In this document: one piece after another, positions 5,009 to 5,048 of the stretch
How the letters are laid out: each line of letters starts with the position of its first letter
Position numbering within the stretch: the stretch's first letter is position 1
NCBI GenBank assembly: GCA_003644295.1
Contig: QNBZ01000127.1
Span: 1-5,048, forward strand
Reading direction: 5' to 3'
DNA length: 5,048 nucleotides
From: Planctomycetota bacterium
Lineage (GTDB): Bacteria; Planctomycetota; Phycisphaerae; Sedimentisphaerales; Anaerobacaceae
Program-made: the position numbers and the translations under genes
The notes under the pieces: generated by a model
What the model was told of the DNA's origin: nothing
Databases searched by the model: none
The model's input: the letters and a program-made list of their open reading frames with translations, nothing else

Positions 5009-5047
5009 GACATTTCTGGGGAAGTCGAATCCCAGATTTGTCCAACT
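5004..5047. repeat. 17-bp inverted repeat at the window edge
   Basis: AGTTGGACATTTCTGGG (5004-5020) and CCCAGATTTGTCCAACT (5031-5047) are complementary at 15 of 17 positions: a 9-bp outer and a 6-bp inner stem flank a 2x2 TT/TT mismatch. The loop is 10 bases. No T-run is visible before the window ends. It may be a hairpin, an operator or the boundary of a repeat; it is too long to be chance in my judgement. Confidence 0.7.
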
Positions 5048-5048
5048 C

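Larger units (their letters stand above)
4785..5048. other. Structured region without a defensible gene
   Basis: Upstream of the aminotransferase promoter to the window edge. Long open frames exist on both strands: + 4802-4966, + 4831 to the edge, and - 5045-4815 opening with TTG. They overlap, lack ATG starts and show no recognised motif. The last two owe part of their composition to repeats: a leucine/valine run on +, an Asn/Thr run on -. The region holds a GC-rich hairpin, a 12-base tandem repeat and a terminal inverted repeat, listed separately. I read it as an intergenic repeat cluster or the edge of an unidentified element. Confidence 0.45.

Noticed and set aside
4815..5045. - strand open frame beginning with TTG and containing an Asn/Thr-rich run
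   Set aside because: The TTG lies inside the terminal inverted repeat, the Asn/Thr run is a translation of the 12-base repeat, and the middle is a translation of the hairpin; no gene-like signal remains.
4831..5048. + strand open frame running off the edge with a hydrophobic Leu/Val segment that mimics a membrane helix
   Set aside because: There is no start codon before 4993 and the hydrophobic run comes from the TATTAGT repeat. A gene continuing to the right cannot be fully excluded.
5011..5048. T-arm-like TCGAATCCCAG suggesting a tRNA 3' end
   Set aside because: The 5' arm is offset by three bases, no matching acceptor strand lies about 65 bases upstream, and no anticodon arm is present.

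Overview
The window looks like chromosomal DNA of a planctomycete, most likely an uncultured member of the Phycisphaerae or a related lineage. This rests on three things seen in the sequence. There is a Minf_1886-type small protein, a family largely restricted to Planctomycetota and Verrucomicrobiota. There is a PurN domain with the GKGM(Y/W)G-x-HVHEAV insert I associate with planctomycete homologues. A period-7 degenerate repeat sits between two genes. Base composition is moderate and even across the window, and I see no transposase, phage gene, tRNA, rRNA or CRISPR array.

Left part (1-1124, + strand). The window opens in the last 38 codons of methionyl-tRNA synthetase (C-terminal tRNA-binding domain). 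Six bases later comes the Minf_1886-family gene, probably co-transcribed. A 384-base non-coding stretch follows (480-863). It holds two adjacent palindromes with a 22-base direct repeat, a second palindrome cluster built on AACGG half-sites, and a possible hairpin over the ribosome binding site of the next gene. That gene (864-1124) encodes an 86-residue, mostly coiled-coil protein of unknown function.

Middle and right part (1152-4700, - strand, convergent with the left part). In transcription order it holds a class V (serine-pyruvate / alanine-glyoxylate type) aminotransferase with a near-consensus promoter, then a coiled-coil protein with a C4 zinc ribbon, then a single 352-residue protein joining an RNase HI domain to a complete glycinamide ribonucleotide formyltransferase (PurN), and last a small membrane-anchored, pseudopilin-like protein. 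The last three genes are 20 and 65 bases apart and read as one operon with its own possible promoter at 3537-3565.

The most noteworthy item is the RNase HI-PurN fusion. In Actinobacteria (Mycobacterium Rv2229c-Rv2228c) a similar zinc-ribbon gene precedes an RNase HI fused to a phosphatase, so this neighbourhood may favour fusing RNase HI to an unrelated metabolic enzyme. A Shine-Dalgarno-like site and ATG lie exactly at the domain junction and could also yield free PurN. The right end (4785-5048) has no gene I can defend but is dense in structure: a 13-bp perfect GC-rich hairpin, three 12-base tandem units, and a 17-bp inverted repeat touching the window edge.
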